DNA from: Planctomycetia bacterium
Lineage (GTDB): Bacteria > Planctomycetota > Planctomycetia > Pirellulales > JALHLM01
Reading direction: 5' to 3'
NCBI GenBank assembly: GCA_034440135.1
Contig: JAWXBP010000359.1
Location: 1-45,434, forward strand
Length of the DNA stretch: 45,434 nt
Both the position numbers and the translations under genes were made by a program. Below, piece after piece: positions 17,612 through 26,964 of this stretch (positions within the stretch are counted from its first letter, which is position 1; every line of letters starts with the position of its first letter). The notes beneath the pieces are model-generated. The model was not told the origin of the DNA, ran no database searches, and was given only the letters and a program-made list of their open reading frames with translations.

Positions 17612-18307
17612 TCAATACGCCCCGCGTCGCGAGAGTACGCTCAACGGCGTTTTCCAGATCAACTGCAGGTCGGTCCACAGGTTCTGATGGCGGGAGTACC
17701 AAAGGTCCATCCGCACCCAATCTTCGAAGCCGATCTCGCTGCGGCCGCTGACTTGCCACAAGCACGTGAGCCCTGGCTGGATGGCCAGCCGGCGGCGTTG
17801 CCAGGGTGCATAGTTGATGACTTCGCTGGCGATCGGCGGGCGCGGTCCCACGAGCGCCATGTCCCCCTTCAACACGTTGAACAACTGCGGCAGCTCGTCG
17901 ATGCTGGTCGAGCGAAGGAAGCGGCCGATGCGCGTGATCCGCGGGTCGCGACGGTTCTTGAAAATAGGCCCAGAGTGCTCGTTCGACACCAAATGCTGGA
18001 ACTTCGCCGCGTCCATCCGCATCGAGCGGAACTTGTACATGCGGAACCGCCGGCCGCAGTAGCCAATGCGTTCCTGGACGAAGATGGCATTCCCCCTGGT
18101 CGTGATCGTCAAGGCGACGAACACCAGCAGCATCAGCGGCCCGAAGAGCGCAATCGCCGCCACGGCGCCGAGGATATCGAGGGCGCGCTTGAGCGCTCGA
18201 TATCCGTGAGATTCATTTCCCTCCGGTTGAACCAACGGATGTCCCGATTCGACCCAACGAGTCAGTACGTCGCGCCGGGCGGCCGGCGCAAAGGTGGTGT
18301 GTGACAT
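17612..18307 (-). CDS. Sugar transferase (polyprenyl-phosphate hexose-1-phosphate transferase)
   Basis: A bacterial sugar-transferase domain of about 231 residues. These enzymes load the first sugar-1-phosphate onto undecaprenyl phosphate for exopolysaccharide or O-antigen synthesis. It has KRALDI before a single re-entrant/membrane helix, then VQERIGYCGRRFRMYKFRSMR, DPRITRIGRFLR, SIDELPQLFNVLKGDM and LVGPRPP, all hallmark motifs. The end has GLTCLWQVSGR and DLWY. This is the short WcaJ-C/EpsL-like form without the extra N-terminal membrane domain. I chose ATG 18307 because an upstream in-frame ATG at 18373 adds 22 residues that match no family feature. No other glycan genes adjoin. Confidence 0.93.
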   Translation of the reverse strand: MSHTTFAPAARRDVLTRWVESGHPLVQPEGNESHGYRALKRALDILGAVAAIALFGPLMLLVFVALTITTRGNAIFVQERIGYCGRRFRMYKFRSMRMDAAKFQHLVSNEHSGPIFKNRRDPRITRIGRFLRSTSIDELPQLFNVLKGDMALVGPRPPIASEVINYAPWQRRRLAIQPGLTCLWQVSGRSEIGFEDWVRMDLWYSRHQNLWTDLQLIWKTPLSVLSRRGAY

Positions 18308-18644
18308 GTAGCGTTTGCCCCTGGTACGCGTGGTGTCTCGATGTAACCAGATTGCGAACGCCATGCCGGGCAAACTCGAGACGGCCGTGTCGGCACTAAG
18401 TCGCTATGAACACACAACTTACGAAATGCTCGCAGGCAGGAGGACAAATCGGCTGTGGCGATTTCGCAACACCTTCCGGGGAGAACGGTCATCATCGCAC
18501 CGGTGCGGAAATAAACCGCGCCTGTAAAAGTTCCCAAGCGACTGGCGGCGCCAAGTGGCAGGCCAAATTCGGTCCCGGAGATTGGGGCGGGCCCTTCGAG
18601 GCGCCCCAGATCAATCTACTTGCTGGTGTTCCCAGCCAGTCCAA
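18308..18644. other. Intergenic region, no recognised gene
   Basis: These 337 nt lie upstream of the sugar transferase and downstream of the small membrane protein gene. An 80-codon frame on the plus strand has no family resemblance or good start context. No clear terminator or operator is seen. Confidence 0.5.
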
Positions 18645-18836
18645 TTAGCCGCGCCACGCGAGCCAGCCGAGCACCGCGAGCCAACTCGCCAGGCAGACCC
18701 CGCTGACCAACAGCCAAATCGGCCGCGCCATCGGCGCGCGAGATCGACTCGACGCTTCCGCCGCATCCCTAGCTCCGTCCCGCGCCGCGGCGTTGGGCTG
18801 GCGACGGGCGTTTTGCGGCGCGCGGTCGGATTTCAT
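18645..18836 (-). CDS. Small single-helix membrane protein, hypothetical
   Basis: A 63-residue frame follows the Minf_1886-type gene after 9 nt in the same direction. The first 37 residues are polar and rich in Arg and Ala. The last 25 form one hydrophobic helix (PIWLLVSGVCLASWLAVLGW) ending WRG, giving a tail-anchored look. I recognise no family. Gene order and the well-formed helix support it, the small size argues for caution. Confidence 0.5.
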   Translation of the reverse strand: MKSDRAPQNARRQPNAAARDGARDAAEASSRSRAPMARPIWLLVSGVCLASWLAVLGWLAWRG

Positions 18837-18845
18837 GCGACAAGG

Positions 18846-19331
18846 CTATTCCGGCATCGTGATCTTGAATTGACCGTGCAGATCTTCATTGAAATCGAAG
18901 ACGTTATCGAAATCTTCGCGGCGATCATCCGGCGTTTTGCACATCTGGCCAATGCGAATCAGGTTGAACACGATCTCGCCAAAGTCGCCCGTTTCATGGA
19001 TGCCCCAATTATTGAGGACGCACTTTGCCATGTACCCGAATTGCTCCATGGCGTAGTGGCGAATCGCCTCGCATAGTTCCTGGCCGGTCAAGTGACGGTC
19101 GCCAACCTTGGGACGTTCCTCGCCTTCGGCCTCTTCGTCGAACGGCGTCGGCTCCGTCGGCTTCGCTTGCCCCATGCCCAGGTTCGACTGCGCGTATTCC
19201 AGCGCCTCGGTGACGAAGCGGTAGGCCGCTGGCGGGAAACGAGGATCGTCCCGCAACAGTTGAGCGAAGCGTTCGGCGCGTTCAGCGGGGTCTGTCATAG
19301 CGGTGGGAGTCTTGGTTCTGCGAGTGGCCAT
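18846..19331 (-). CDS. Minf_1886 family protein
   Basis: This protein of about 161 residues (150 if started at Met12) shows RFPPAAYRFVTEALEYAQ near the N terminus and HLTGQELCEAIRHYAMEQFG, VLNNWGIHETGDFGEIVFNLI and DFDNVFDFNEDL later, the conserved core of a family widespread in Planctomycetota and Verrucomicrobiota. The function is unknown. It has no signal peptide or membrane helix and is likely cytosolic. It lies 26 nt after the PSP1-domain gene on the same strand, a linkage that suggests joint expression and perhaps a shared role in RNA or regulatory biology. Confidence 0.88.
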   Translation of the reverse strand: MATRRTKTPTAMTDPAERAERFAQLLRDDPRFPPAAYRFVTEALEYAQSNLGMGQAKPTEPTPFDEEAEGEERPKVGDRHLTGQELCEAIRHYAMEQFGYMAKCVLNNWGIHETGDFGEIVFNLIRIGQMCKTPDDRREDFDNVFDFNEDLHGQFKITMPE

Positions 19332-19357
19332 TCATGCCTGCGATTCGAACATCGTGG

Positions 19358-20179
19358 TCATTTGTTACTCGACTTGCTCAACACGGTGAGCACTTCCGAA
19401 GCCGGTATCATCACCCGCCGGCGGTCTTCCGTCTCGATCAGCAATTGCCCTGCGAGGATTTCCTGAGCCAGCACCCGCGCGCGGCCCTTGGCGGTGATGA
19501 TGTCGACCCCGACAGGCGGCAAATCCTTCTGTAATTCCTCGTAAACGTCGTATTCGTAACGTAGGCAGCATTTCAGCCGTCCGCAGCGCCCGGAGATTTT
19601 CGTCGGGTCGAGCGTGGCTTTTTGCAGCTTCGCCATTTTCATGCTGACCGGCGGCATTTCGGACAGATGCGTGTTGCAGCAGACCGGTTTCCCGCAGTCG
19701 CCGTAGTCCGCCAGCAATTTGGCTTCATCGCGCACGCCAATCTGGCGCATTTCGATCCGCGTCTGAAATTCCGACGCCAACTTCTTCACCAGTTCGCGGA
19801 AATCGACGCGGATTTCGGACAGGTAATAGACGACGACCCGCTCGCCGCCCAGGATGTGCTCGACGTCGATCAGCCGCATATCGAGTTGCATCTCGGCGAT
19901 GACACGCTCGCAGATGGCGAATTCATTGCGCTCTTGGCCGTGCATTTGTTCCAAGTCGCGCTCATCGTCGCCGCTCATCGCACGCAGCAATTGACCGCGC
20001 TTCGGGTCCTGCAAATGCTCCACGGCTTCGTCCGTGGCCTCGCACAGCACCACCCCGGCCTCCAGACCACGGTCGGAGCGAACCACCACCCGGGCTTCGC
20101 GCAAATAATGCTCCCCTTCGCGGGAGGCAAAGACCCCCAACGAGCGCATCACCCCACAGCGAACCACATATTTGGGCAT
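19358..20179 (-). CDS. PSP1 C-terminal domain protein (RicT/YaaT-like)
   Basis: This 273-residue protein is related to Bacillus RicT/YaaT, part of a complex that modulates RNase Y-dependent mRNA processing and phosphorelay. The N-terminal part (YVVRCGVMRSLGVF) is followed by the PSP1 domain, with LIDVEHILGGERVVVYYLSE and VDFRELVKKLA at about 104-135. The Cys-rich signature is complete: C162, C167 and C168 in DCGKPVCC, and C199, C204 and C205 in RCGRLKCC. In RicT the equivalent cysteines help hold a [4Fe-4S] cluster. It is first in a three-gene minus-strand cluster. RicA and RicF partners are not in the window. Confidence 0.92.
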   Translation of the reverse strand: MPKYVVRCGVMRSLGVFASREGEHYLREARVVVRSDRGLEAGVVLCEATDEAVEHLQDPKRGQLLRAMSGDDERDLEQMHGQERNEFAICERVIAEMQLDMRLIDVEHILGGERVVVYYLSEIRVDFRELVKKLASEFQTRIEMRQIGVRDEAKLLADYGDCGKPVCCNTHLSEMPPVSMKMAKLQKATLDPTKISGRCGRLKCCLRYEYDVYEELQKDLPPVGVDIITAKGRARVLAQEILAGQLLIETEDRRRVMIPASEVLTVLSKSSNK

Positions 20180-20448
20180 AACAGCAGGCTGGGAAGGAGA
20201 ACGACAGGAACGCTCGGGACCGCGTGGCGCAAGAGGCAGGAACGCCGCCGGATTCCCAAGGTGGGACCTGCGATTGAATATAGTCGGCGCGCCCCAAACG
20301 CGAAAGGACGGTCCGGCGAGCGAGCCTCCCGGGTGCTTTCGCTGCGCGGCAATGCTCTAGGAACCCTTGCCGCCGACCGCGCTTGGGCTTACCCTAAGCC
20401 GTGCAAGATGGGGTGAAGACGTACTGTTGTGAAATTGGGGGAATGAAA

Positions 20449-20862
20449 ATGCGGCAAAGGTCGGTCGAGCGGAGCGTTGGATTGCGCGGAGTGGCGGTGT
20501 TCGTCCTGATGTCACTCCTTTACATTCCCGGCTGCGGAGACGGCCCCGTAGACCAGTTGGACACGAGTACGGAGACCGGTGCCATCAATCTGGTGTTGAC
20601 GAAATTAGTCGATGCCGCGGGCAGTCAGCGGCTGACCGAAGAGTTGTGGGTCAAGTCATCCATTCCCAAGCCCGCGGATCGCGCGAAATTCCGCAACTAC
20701 AACGGCTTTATTGCCACGGAAACGCTGGTCGAAGGGGACACGGCGAAAGTCAAGGTCGAAGTCTACGGCAAGGATGGCACGGTCGTCTCGACGCAAGACT
20801 GGGTGATGAGCAAAGCCGATGGGACCTGGAGAGTCCAGTCCGCGCCGCTGCCCGCGAAGTGA
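20449..20862 (+). CDS. Predicted lipoprotein, unknown function
   Basis: A protein of about 137 residues. The ATG at 20449 is chosen because GGGGGA lies 6 nt upstream and a signal sequence starts immediately (basic MRQRSVERS, then a hydrophobic core). The lipobox is YIPGC, with lipidation at the Cys. The rest is a small alpha/beta domain with an ending (VVSTQDWVMSKADGTWRV) reminiscent of NTF2-like or DUF4878-type lipoproteins, where a final Trp strand is typical. That fold is a guess. It is followed by a TIM-barrel gene after 78 nt. The 269 nt upstream hold no recognised gene. Confidence 0.75.
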   Translation: MRQRSVERSVGLRGVAVFVLMSLLYIPGCGDGPVDQLDTSTETGAINLVLTKLVDAAGSQRLTEELWVKSSIPKPADRAKFRNYNGFIATETLVEGDTAKVKVEVYGKDGTVVSTQDWVMSKADGTWRVQSAPLPAK

Positions 20863-20940
20863 TGCTCACTCCTGTCGACTGAAGGCGACCTGTGGCAACG
20901 AACAAACCCGTCGCCGCGAAGGCTCAGTAGTCGCGCCGCG

Positions 20941-21780
20941 ATGAATAACCCACTCGCTCGCCCAGCCATTCTCGCTCGCCTCCGCGCCAAGGTTGCGCGC
21001 GGCGAGCCGATCCTGGGCGCAGGTGCTGGCACGGGCATCTCCGCCAAGTGCGAGGAAGCCGGCGGCGTCGATCTCATTGTGATCTACAACTCCGGTCGCT
21101 TCCGCATGGCCGGGCGCGGTTCGCTCGCCGGGCTCATGCCGTACGGCAACGCCAATCAGATCGTCCGCGAGATGGCCCCCGAAGTCCTCACGGCAGTGCG
21201 CCATACGCCGATCCTTGCCGGCGTCTGCGGGACCGATCCCTTTCTCTTGCGCGATCCCTTCCTCCGCGAGCTCAAGCACCTCGGCTTCGCCGGCATCCAA
21301 AATTTCCCCACCGTCGGTCTCATCGACGGCCTCTTCCGGGAGAACCTGGAAGAAACCGGCATGGGCTTCGATCTCGAAGTCGAACTCATCGCCGCGGCGC
21401 GCGAGCTTGATTTACTGACCACGCCGTACGCGTTCGATCCCGAGCAAGGCCGCCAGCTCACGGAAGCCGGCGCCGACATTGTCGTCGCCCACATGGGGCT
21501 CACGACCAAAGGGACGATCGGCGCCCGCACCGCGCGCTCGCTCGATGATTGCGTCCGCGACGTAACTGCGATCGCCACTTCCTGCAAGCAAGTCCGCGCC
21601 GACGTCCTCGTCCTCTGCCACGGCGGGCCGATCGCCATGCCGGACGACGCGCAATACGTTCTGGAACGCGTCCCCAACATCGAAGGCTTCTACGGCGCGA
21701 GTTCCATGGAACGCCTGCCGACGGAAGTGGCGATCACCGAGCAAGTCCGTGAATTCTCACGGCTGCGGCTGAAGCGCTAA
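20941..21780 (+). CDS. Phosphoenolpyruvate hydrolase family TIM-barrel protein
   Basis: This 279-residue protein of the PEP-hydrolase-like/TIM-barrel signal-transduction type (PF09370-like) has characteristic strands: [53 protein letters not shown] and [31 protein letters not shown] and [10 protein letters not shown] follow, and the C terminus is [12 protein letters not shown]. The fold resembles class II aldolase/PEP mutase barrels. Members are annotated as PEP hydrolases or as the N-terminal part of regulators, and some Tm-1 plant proteins share the fold. Here it is the stand-alone form. The substrate is unproven. No recognisable catabolic genes adjoin. Confidence 0.88.
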   Translation: MNNPLARPAILARLRAKVARGEPILGAGAGTGISAKCEEAGGVDLIVIYNSGRFRMAGRGSLAGLMPYGNANQIVREMAPEVLTAVRHTPILAGVCGTDPFLLRDPFLRELKHLGFAGIQNFPTVGLIDGLFRENLEETGMGFDLEVELIAAARELDLLTTPYAFDPEQGRQLTEAGADIVVAHMGLTTKGTIGARTARSLDDCVRDVTAIATSCKQVRADVLVLCHGGPIAMPDDAQYVLERVPNIEGFYGASSMERLPTEVAITEQVREFSRLRLKR

Positions 21781-22216
21781 CGCGCCACGGCCTGCAAGAC
21801 CGCGCCAATTGATTCGGGTCGCGCCACGTATCCAGGTCTATGGATGCATCGGCTCTTGCGGACAACCGCGTCACGAACTCATTGGTCGATATTTGCTCTC
21901 GTGTCGCCTCAGGTAGCCGTGCATCGCTTCGCCTGGCGCAAGTCGCCCCTCCCGGGGCGATCATCCATAGCGCAGGTCCACAACTCTTCACGGCACGAAT
22001 TCTTGTGACGTACACTTTGACGGCTGCGACCGTCACGACTGACAACTTGCACCGTAACAAGGATGACCTTGTCGGAACTGGGCAATCCGGCGTCCGTCGC
22101 TGGATTCTTAGCGTTGAAATGTCGCCAGTGAGTTGAAGTCGTTCTGTACCGGGGTTATAAGTTCCGGAAACTGGCACACCTTCGCGCGCTCCCATTTTGT
22201 TCTTGGAGACAACTCA
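21781..22216. other. Intergenic region with a small GGGGCGA hairpin
   Basis: These 436 nt precede the sulfatase. They contain TCGCCCC/GGGGCGA (21943-21960) with a 4-nt loop, a short relative of the AGCCCC/GGGGCG repeats at both window ends. No coding region is recognisable. The sulfatase promoter should lie near 22150-22200, but no boxes are convincing. Confidence 0.55.
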
Positions 22217-23965
22217 GTGAAACGAAATCAGTTATACACCCTCGCGGCGCTGGCGCTCGGCGCCATGCTCGGCTGGGCCGCGGCGACGGAGCGACTATCG
22301 TTCTCGCCGACCGCGCGGGCGGAATCGGAGACGATCACGTCGTCGTCCGAGGCGACGCCCGCCGGACAAAAGTCATGTTGTGTCGATGGCGCTGTGTCAA
22401 AGAACGTCTTCGCCCTCGCCAGTTACAAGGTTCAAAACAACCAGGCCGCCGCGCAGCCCGCGTCCGGCAAGAAGCCCAACATCCTCGTCATCTGGGGCGA
22501 CGACATCGGCACCTGGAATATCAGTCACAACAACCGCGGCATGATGGGCTACATGACGCCGAACATCGATCGCATTGCCCGCGAAGGCGTCGCCTTCACC
22601 GATTATTATGCCCAGCAAAGCTGCACGGCCGGTCGCGCCGCCTTCATCAGCGGTAGCGTTCCGGTTCGCTCCGGCATGACCAAGGTCGGAATGCCTGGCG
22701 CGAAAGAAGGCTGGCAGAAGACCGACGTGACTATGGCGACCGTTTTGAAGAGCCAGGGTTACGCCACCGGCCAGTTCGGCAAGAACCACCAAGGTGATCG
22801 TGACGAACACCTGCCGACGATGCACGGGTTCGACGAATTCCTCGGCAGCCTCTATCACTTGAACGCCGAAGAAGAGCCCGAAAACCGCGACTACCCTCGC
22901 GATATGAAACTGCCGAACGGTAAGACATTCCTCGAGCAATTCGGTCCGCGCGGGATTATCAAAAGTAAAGCAGACGGCAAAGGCGGGCAAACGATTGAGA
23001 ATCTGGGTCCGCTGACCAAGAAGCACATGGAGACGATTGACGATGAAACCCTGGCCGCGGCCAAGGACTTCATCACCCGTCAGTCGAAGGCCGGCCAACC
23101 CTTCTTCTGCTGGTGGAACGGCACGCGGATGCACTTCCGCACCCACGTGAAGCCCGAGCACATCGGCATTTCCGGCCAGGACGAATACAGCGACGGCATG
23201 GTCGAACACGATATGCACGTTGGCGAACTGCTCAAGTTGATCGACGAACTCGGTCTCGCCGACAACACGATCGTCCAGTACTCAACCGACAACGGCCCGC
23301 ATTACAACACCTGGCCCGACGCCGGCACCACGCCGTTCCGCAGTGAAAAGAACTCCAACTGGGAAGGCGCGTTTCGCGTGCCTTGCTTTATCCGTTGGCC
23401 GGGACATTTTCCCGCCGGCACGACGCTCAACGGCATCATCTCCCACGAGGACTGGTTGCCGACGTTCGCCGCCATCGCCGGCGCTCCGGACGTGAAGGAG
23501 AAGCTGCTTAAGGGCGTGGAACTGAACGGCCGGACCTACAAGAACCACATCGACGGCCACAATCTGCTGGACTACCTCAGTGGCAAGACGAAGGAGTCGC
23601 CGCGCAAGTCGTTCATCTATGTGGGCGACGATGGCAATGTGATGTCGATCCGTGTGGGAGATTGGAAGGCGACGTACCGGGAAAACCGCGCCGAGCAATT
23701 GCAGGTATGGCGCGAGCCCCTCGTCCACTTGCGTCTACCGCTGCTGTTCAACCTGCGCCGCGACCCGTTCGAGAAGTCTCAGCACAACTCCAACACGTAT
23801 CACGACTGGATGATCGATCGGGCGTTCGTACTGGTGCCTCTGCAGGCGGTCGCCAGCGAATTTCTGATGAGCATGAAGGAATTCCCGCCCAGCCAGAAGC
23901 CGGGCGACTGGAGCCTGGACACGCTTGAGCAGCAAATCAAGAGCATGACTGTCGGCGGAGAGTAG
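22217..23965 (+). CDS. Secreted arylsulfatase
   Basis: A formylglycine-dependent sulfatase of about 582 residues, exported by an N-terminal signal segment (about 1-24). The GTG at 22217 has GGAGA about 8 nt upstream. Starting 28 codons earlier would bury the signal peptide. The maturation motif is CTAGR with C136 and R140, fitting CxAxR for formylglycine-generating enzyme. Metal ligands include D95 and D96 (WGDDIG) and a later DNG (YSTDNGPHYNTW). GKNHQGD carries the active-site Lys/His. It likely removes sulfate from organic esters, possibly from sulfated polysaccharides as is typical for planctomycetes. The C-terminal half is full length. A good intrinsic terminator follows. Confidence 0.93.
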   Translation: MKRNQLYTLAALALGAMLGWAAATERLSFSPTARAESETITSSSEATPAGQKSCCVDGAVSKNVFALASYKVQNNQAAAQPASGKKPNILVIWGDDIGTWNISHNNRGMMGYMTPNIDRIAREGVAFTDYYAQQSCTAGRAAFISGSVPVRSGMTKVGMPGAKEGWQKTDVTMATVLKSQGYATGQFGKNHQGDRDEHLPTMHGFDEFLGSLYHLNAEEEPENRDYPRDMKLPNGKTFLEQFGPRGIIKSKADGKGGQTIENLGPLTKKHMETIDDETLAAAKDFITRQSKAGQPFFCWWNGTRMHFRTHVKPEHIGISGQDEYSDGMVEHDMHVGELLKLIDELGLADNTIVQYSTDNGPHYNTWPDAGTTPFRSEKNSNWEGAFRVPCFIRWPGHFPAGTTLNGIISHEDWLPTFAAIAGAPDVKEKLLKGVELNGRTYKNHIDGHNLLDYLSGKTKESPRKSFIYVGDDGNVMSIRVGDWKATYRENRAEQLQVWREPLVHLRLPLLFNLRRDPFEKSQHNSNTYHDWMIDRAFVLVPLQAVASEFLMSMKEFPPSQKPGDWSLDTLEQQIKSMTVGGE

Positions 23966-23982
23966 TCCGCCAGCTGATTCAA

Positions 23983-24020
23983 GGGGGCGCCGGCCGAAAA
24001 GCCGGCGTCCCCTATTTTGT
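23983..24020 (+). terminator. Intrinsic terminator after the sulfatase
   Basis: A 12-bp stem (23983-23994 with 24001-24012, including one G-U pair) closes a CGAAAA loop and is followed by TATTTTGT. It begins 17 nt after the sulfatase stop, so the sulfatase is probably the end of its transcript. Confidence 0.8.
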
Positions 24021-24241
24021 TGCGCTGGAAGCGACTGGCACAGACGCCAAGTTTGCCAAGTCCACGCAATCGCTACATGCGGCATCATGTCACGCCGTGC
24101 GCGGCCTCCGCGGGCGCTTCCAGCGGTCAATACCGCCGCATCTTTGCCGATCAATCATTTGTGGCGAGCGTGCCGCGGCGCGGCTGCCGGACTGAACGAA
24201 TGGAAAGTCGTCGTACCTTCGACCGCGCGAAAAGAACTGCC

Positions 24242-25090
24242 ATGCGACGCGCACTTTTGACTATCGCAGTTGTGCTATCGCAGTGGCTAAGCGCCGCCAC
24301 ATCGGCTGTCGCGCAATTGGACCAGGCCGACGTCGAAGTCGAGGCCGAGCCAGCAGAGGAGGAAGCCGACGAGCTGGAAACCGACCGCGACGCCTTCACG
24401 CCCGCCACCAGCACGGTCGGGCGGTGCGTGACGGTCTTCGAGTCGTCGTATTCGTTCATCGACAATCGCGATGTCGCCGAAACGCACAGCTTTCCAGAAA
24501 TCCTCATCCGCCGCGGCCTGAGCGATCGCCTCGAATTGCGGTTTGGCTGGAACTATGAAGTCGGCGGCGCAGGCGATCTCGTGTCTGGAAACGAGGGCGG
24601 CGAAGCGCCCGCCGGCGGTGAACTGGAGCGCGAATCGCAGCTCCTATATGGCTTCAAGGCCAGCGTCACCGAACAAGACAACTGGCTGCCGCGCAGCGCA
24701 CTGATCGTGCAAGGCTATTCGCCCACCAGCGGCGAATCGAACGATACCGATCTCCTCGCGACCTATACGTTTGGCTGGGAGTTGGCGAATCGGTGGCGAC
24801 TGGATTCTTCCATTCACTACCTGACAGAGCACACGGCCGAAGACGCCTTGAACCTCTGGGCGCCGTCGGTCGTACTCCGCATCCCCATCAACGAGCGCTG
24901 GCACGCCCACGCCGAATACTTCAGCATCAACTCGCAAGGCGCTGACGAGGAATTCAACCGCGCTTTCCTCAGCCCCGGCATGCATTGCCTGGTCACAGAA
25001 AACCTCGAACTCGGCGCCCGCCTCGGCTGGGGCGTGACCGACGACGCGCCAAACTTCTTCTCGAACGTGGGCGTCGGCTGGCGGTTCTAA
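24242..25090 (+). CDS. Outer-membrane/transporter-like barrel protein (phenol MetA-pathway-like)
   Basis: This protein of about 282 residues begins with a signal peptide (MRRALLTIAVVLSQWL, cleavage near AVAQ). An acidic linker of repeated EAEPAEEEADELETDRD follows. Then come amphipathic strands, including RRGLSDRLELRFGWNYEVGG, ALIVQGYSPT and LSPGMHCLVTENLELGARLGWGV, ending GVGWRF. A C-terminal Phe is typical of proteins recognised by the BAM complex. The strand pattern resembles the transporter family named after MetA-pathway phenol degradation (PF13557). I chose ATG 24242 for the signal peptide; an ATG at 24200 is possible. Ligand unknown. Confidence 0.72.
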   Translation: MRRALLTIAVVLSQWLSAATSAVAQLDQADVEVEAEPAEEEADELETDRDAFTPATSTVGRCVTVFESSYSFIDNRDVAETHSFPEILIRRGLSDRLELRFGWNYEVGGAGDLVSGNEGGEAPAGGELERESQLLYGFKASVTEQDNWLPRSALIVQGYSPTSGESNDTDLLATYTFGWELANRWRLDSSIHYLTEHTAEDALNLWAPSVVLRIPINERWHAHAEYFSINSQGADEEFNRAFLSPGMHCLVTENLELGARLGWGVTDDAPNFFSNVGVGWRF

Positions 25091-25663
25091 GCAGAGCAGC
25101 GTGGCGCCGCAACTGCGACGTTCTGCAAGTCCGACTCTCGCGGTCTTTTTAATCTCCGTCACGACTGCGTGAGTGCGAACTTGCCTGAAAAACAGGGGCC
25201 TTCACGTTGCTTTCGCGGGGAATATCGCGTGTTTCACAAAATCCCCATTTCGCCCCTAGTCGAGCCGCCAGGCAATCGATAACCCACCTCTCCCGCCACA
25301 TGACTGCCTGACGCCGGTCGGACCAGACGCCTGGGCATCGTGTGATCGTGACCGTTGGAACCGCCTTCACGATAGCTGACACGACCGCCAATCAGCGCGC
25401 GTATCGACAGCAGAAATGACAACGGCCCGGTTGCGGGGCGCCGACCTTACGCTGCGTCGTGCTGTTCGCGCTCGCCAGCGGCACGATCCTGGAATCCACG
25501 CACATGGGTTCGCCAACATTCAAACGCGTCACTTCGTCCAGCATTATTCCCTCCAGTCCTTCACGCTCCTGGCTCCAATTCCTCCGACGCACCACTCCCT
25601 CCACTCCTCTCCGTGTTCTCCGTGCCTCCGTGGTGAAATCCTCCCTCAACCAAGAGCATCAAC
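25091..25663. other. Intergenic region with CTCCGTG-type repeat, copy 2
   Basis: These roughly 570 nt lie between convergent genes. At about 25607-25640 they hold CTCTCCGTGTTCTCCGTG followed by CCTCCGTGGTGAAATCC, a relative of copies at 4390 and 26829. No protein-coding region is convincing in the rest. Its weak short frames lack start signals or recognisable motifs. Confidence 0.6.
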
Positions 25664-25694
25664 AAAAAAAGGCCTGGCCGAAATCGGCCAGGCC
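25664..25694 (-). terminator. Intrinsic terminator of the YTV-repeat gene
   Basis: A perfect 11-bp GC-rich stem (25671-25681 with 25684-25694, GGCCTGGCCGA/TCGGCCAGGCC) has a run of seven A on its left. On the minus strand this reads as hairpin plus T7, starting about 30 nt after the stop at 25724. Confidence 0.92.
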
Positions 25695-25723
25695 CTCTGA
25701 ATTTCAACAACCGCCAGTGCCGT

Positions 25724-26593
25724 CTACCGGCAGCAGCCAACGTTCACCTGCACGGTCTTCGTGACCATCTTGCAAACCCGTACCTGAACTTCCTTCTGCA
25801 CCTGGTGCGGCGCCATCACCCGACACTGGATCGTCCTGGTCACCGGCTCCACGCGCACGCGCGTGACATTGCAGGTCTGCATAACCATCTTCGGCACGAA
25901 GATCGTCTCGGTCACCTCGCGTGTGCGTGGCTCCGCCACGTAGCGGCAAAGCTGAACCGTCTTGGTGCGCCGTTCCGGCCGGCATTCCGTCGCGTAGTAA
26001 GTGTACGTCTGCTGTTCCATCGTTGGACGCATCACCTTGACCGGTACGGTTTTCGTCACGACATGCGGCGCCCACACCCGCGCGGTGCGCGGTTCACAGC
26101 ACGTGGCGCAATCAGCGCAGGCGGCGACTTCGCGAGTTTCCCAATGCCCCTGATCCTCGCACACGGTGCGCTGGATCGTCACCGGCATCATGCGGCAAAC
26201 CGTCCGCGTCCCTGTTCGCTCCACGCGATGCGGCACGAGCACTACACATTCCCGCGTCGCCGTTTCCATCACCGGCTTCCGCACGATGTAGTTCACGGTC
26301 CGCGTGCGGTGCTGCGGAACCATCACGCAACGTTGGCGCGTCACCGTCTCGGTATAAGGCACGCAACGCATCTGCGTCACCGTCCGCGTGCGCGTTTCCG
26401 GCCGGCACTCGGTCACAGTCACGGTGCGTGTCTCGGTAGTCCATTCTGGGACGAGAATCGTACGCTCCACGGTCTGCGGCGCAGCGACGGCACAATCGCC
26501 CACGCAGCTGCTCCCGCGAAACGAAGCGCTCGCCGGCATTGCGACCGAGCAAGCCGCGCCAATCAAAAACGTCCATTGCACAATGCGTCTCAT
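25724..26593 (-). CDS. Secreted Cys-rich protein with YTV-type repeats
   Basis: A protein of about 289 residues. The ATG at 26593 follows GAGAGGTGG, a good ribosome-binding site, and starts a signal peptide (MRRIVQWTFLIGAACSVA, cleavage near ASA). The mature protein is built of short repeated strands of the type TRTVTVTECRPETRTRTVTQ, with T-V/R-T-V alternation, frequent Met-Val-Pro turns and many cysteines (CADCATCCEP in the middle, VGCC near the end). This matches the planctomycete YTV repeat, seen in secreted structural proteins of unknown role. Disulfide cross-linking in a cell wall or crateriform structure is possible. A terminator follows. Confidence 0.85.
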   Translation of the reverse strand: MRRIVQWTFLIGAACSVAMPASASFRGSSCVGDCAVAAPQTVERTILVPEWTTETRTVTVTECRPETRTRTVTQMRCVPYTETVTRQRCVMVPQHRTRTVNYIVRKPVMETATRECVVLVPHRVERTGTRTVCRMMPVTIQRTVCEDQGHWETREVAACADCATCCEPRTARVWAPHVVTKTVPVKVMRPTMEQQTYTYYATECRPERRTKTVQLCRYVAEPRTREVTETIFVPKMVMQTCNVTRVRVEPVTRTIQCRVMAPHQVQKEVQVRVCKMVTKTVQVNVGCCR

Positions 26594-26964
26594 TGGCCAC
26601 CTCTCAGGTAGAAATCTAGATGTAAAGCACGAAGTCGCGCCCAATCCTATCGCCACACGCGCCCCCAGCATACCGCCCAATTGAAGTAGGCGATCTGCAA
26701 CCAGCCAATCAAGTTCCGTGCCCTAACAAGTTCGTCCCCAGCGCAGCACCTACCTATCACGTCTCCTACATCCTTGCTCCACTTTTCGTGACTTTCGCGC
26801 CTTTCGTGGTTCCCTTTCTCCTTCCCTCCTCTCCGCGTCCTCCGTGCCTCCGTGCCTCAGTGGTGAATCCTCCGCCCAAACCGCCGGAGCTTGAAAAACC
26901 CCCGTTTTCCGGTCTAATCATTCCCAAATTCATCGCCAAACCCACGTTGGAGCTACGCGTCGCC
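26594..26964. other. Intergenic region with CTCCGTG-type repeat, copy 3
   Basis: These 371 nt lie between divergent genes. At 26829-26875 they hold CCTCCTCTCCGCGTCC and a run of CCTCCGTG units ending in CAGTGGTGAATCC. An in-frame extension of xylA runs through the repeat, but it has no family resemblance and is untranslated in all likelihood. Promoters for both genes should be here. Confidence 0.65.

Noticed and set aside
18406-18648. 80-codon plus-strand frame before the small membrane protein
   Set aside because: No ribosome-binding site, no hydrophobic or domain signal, and it lies in a spacer.
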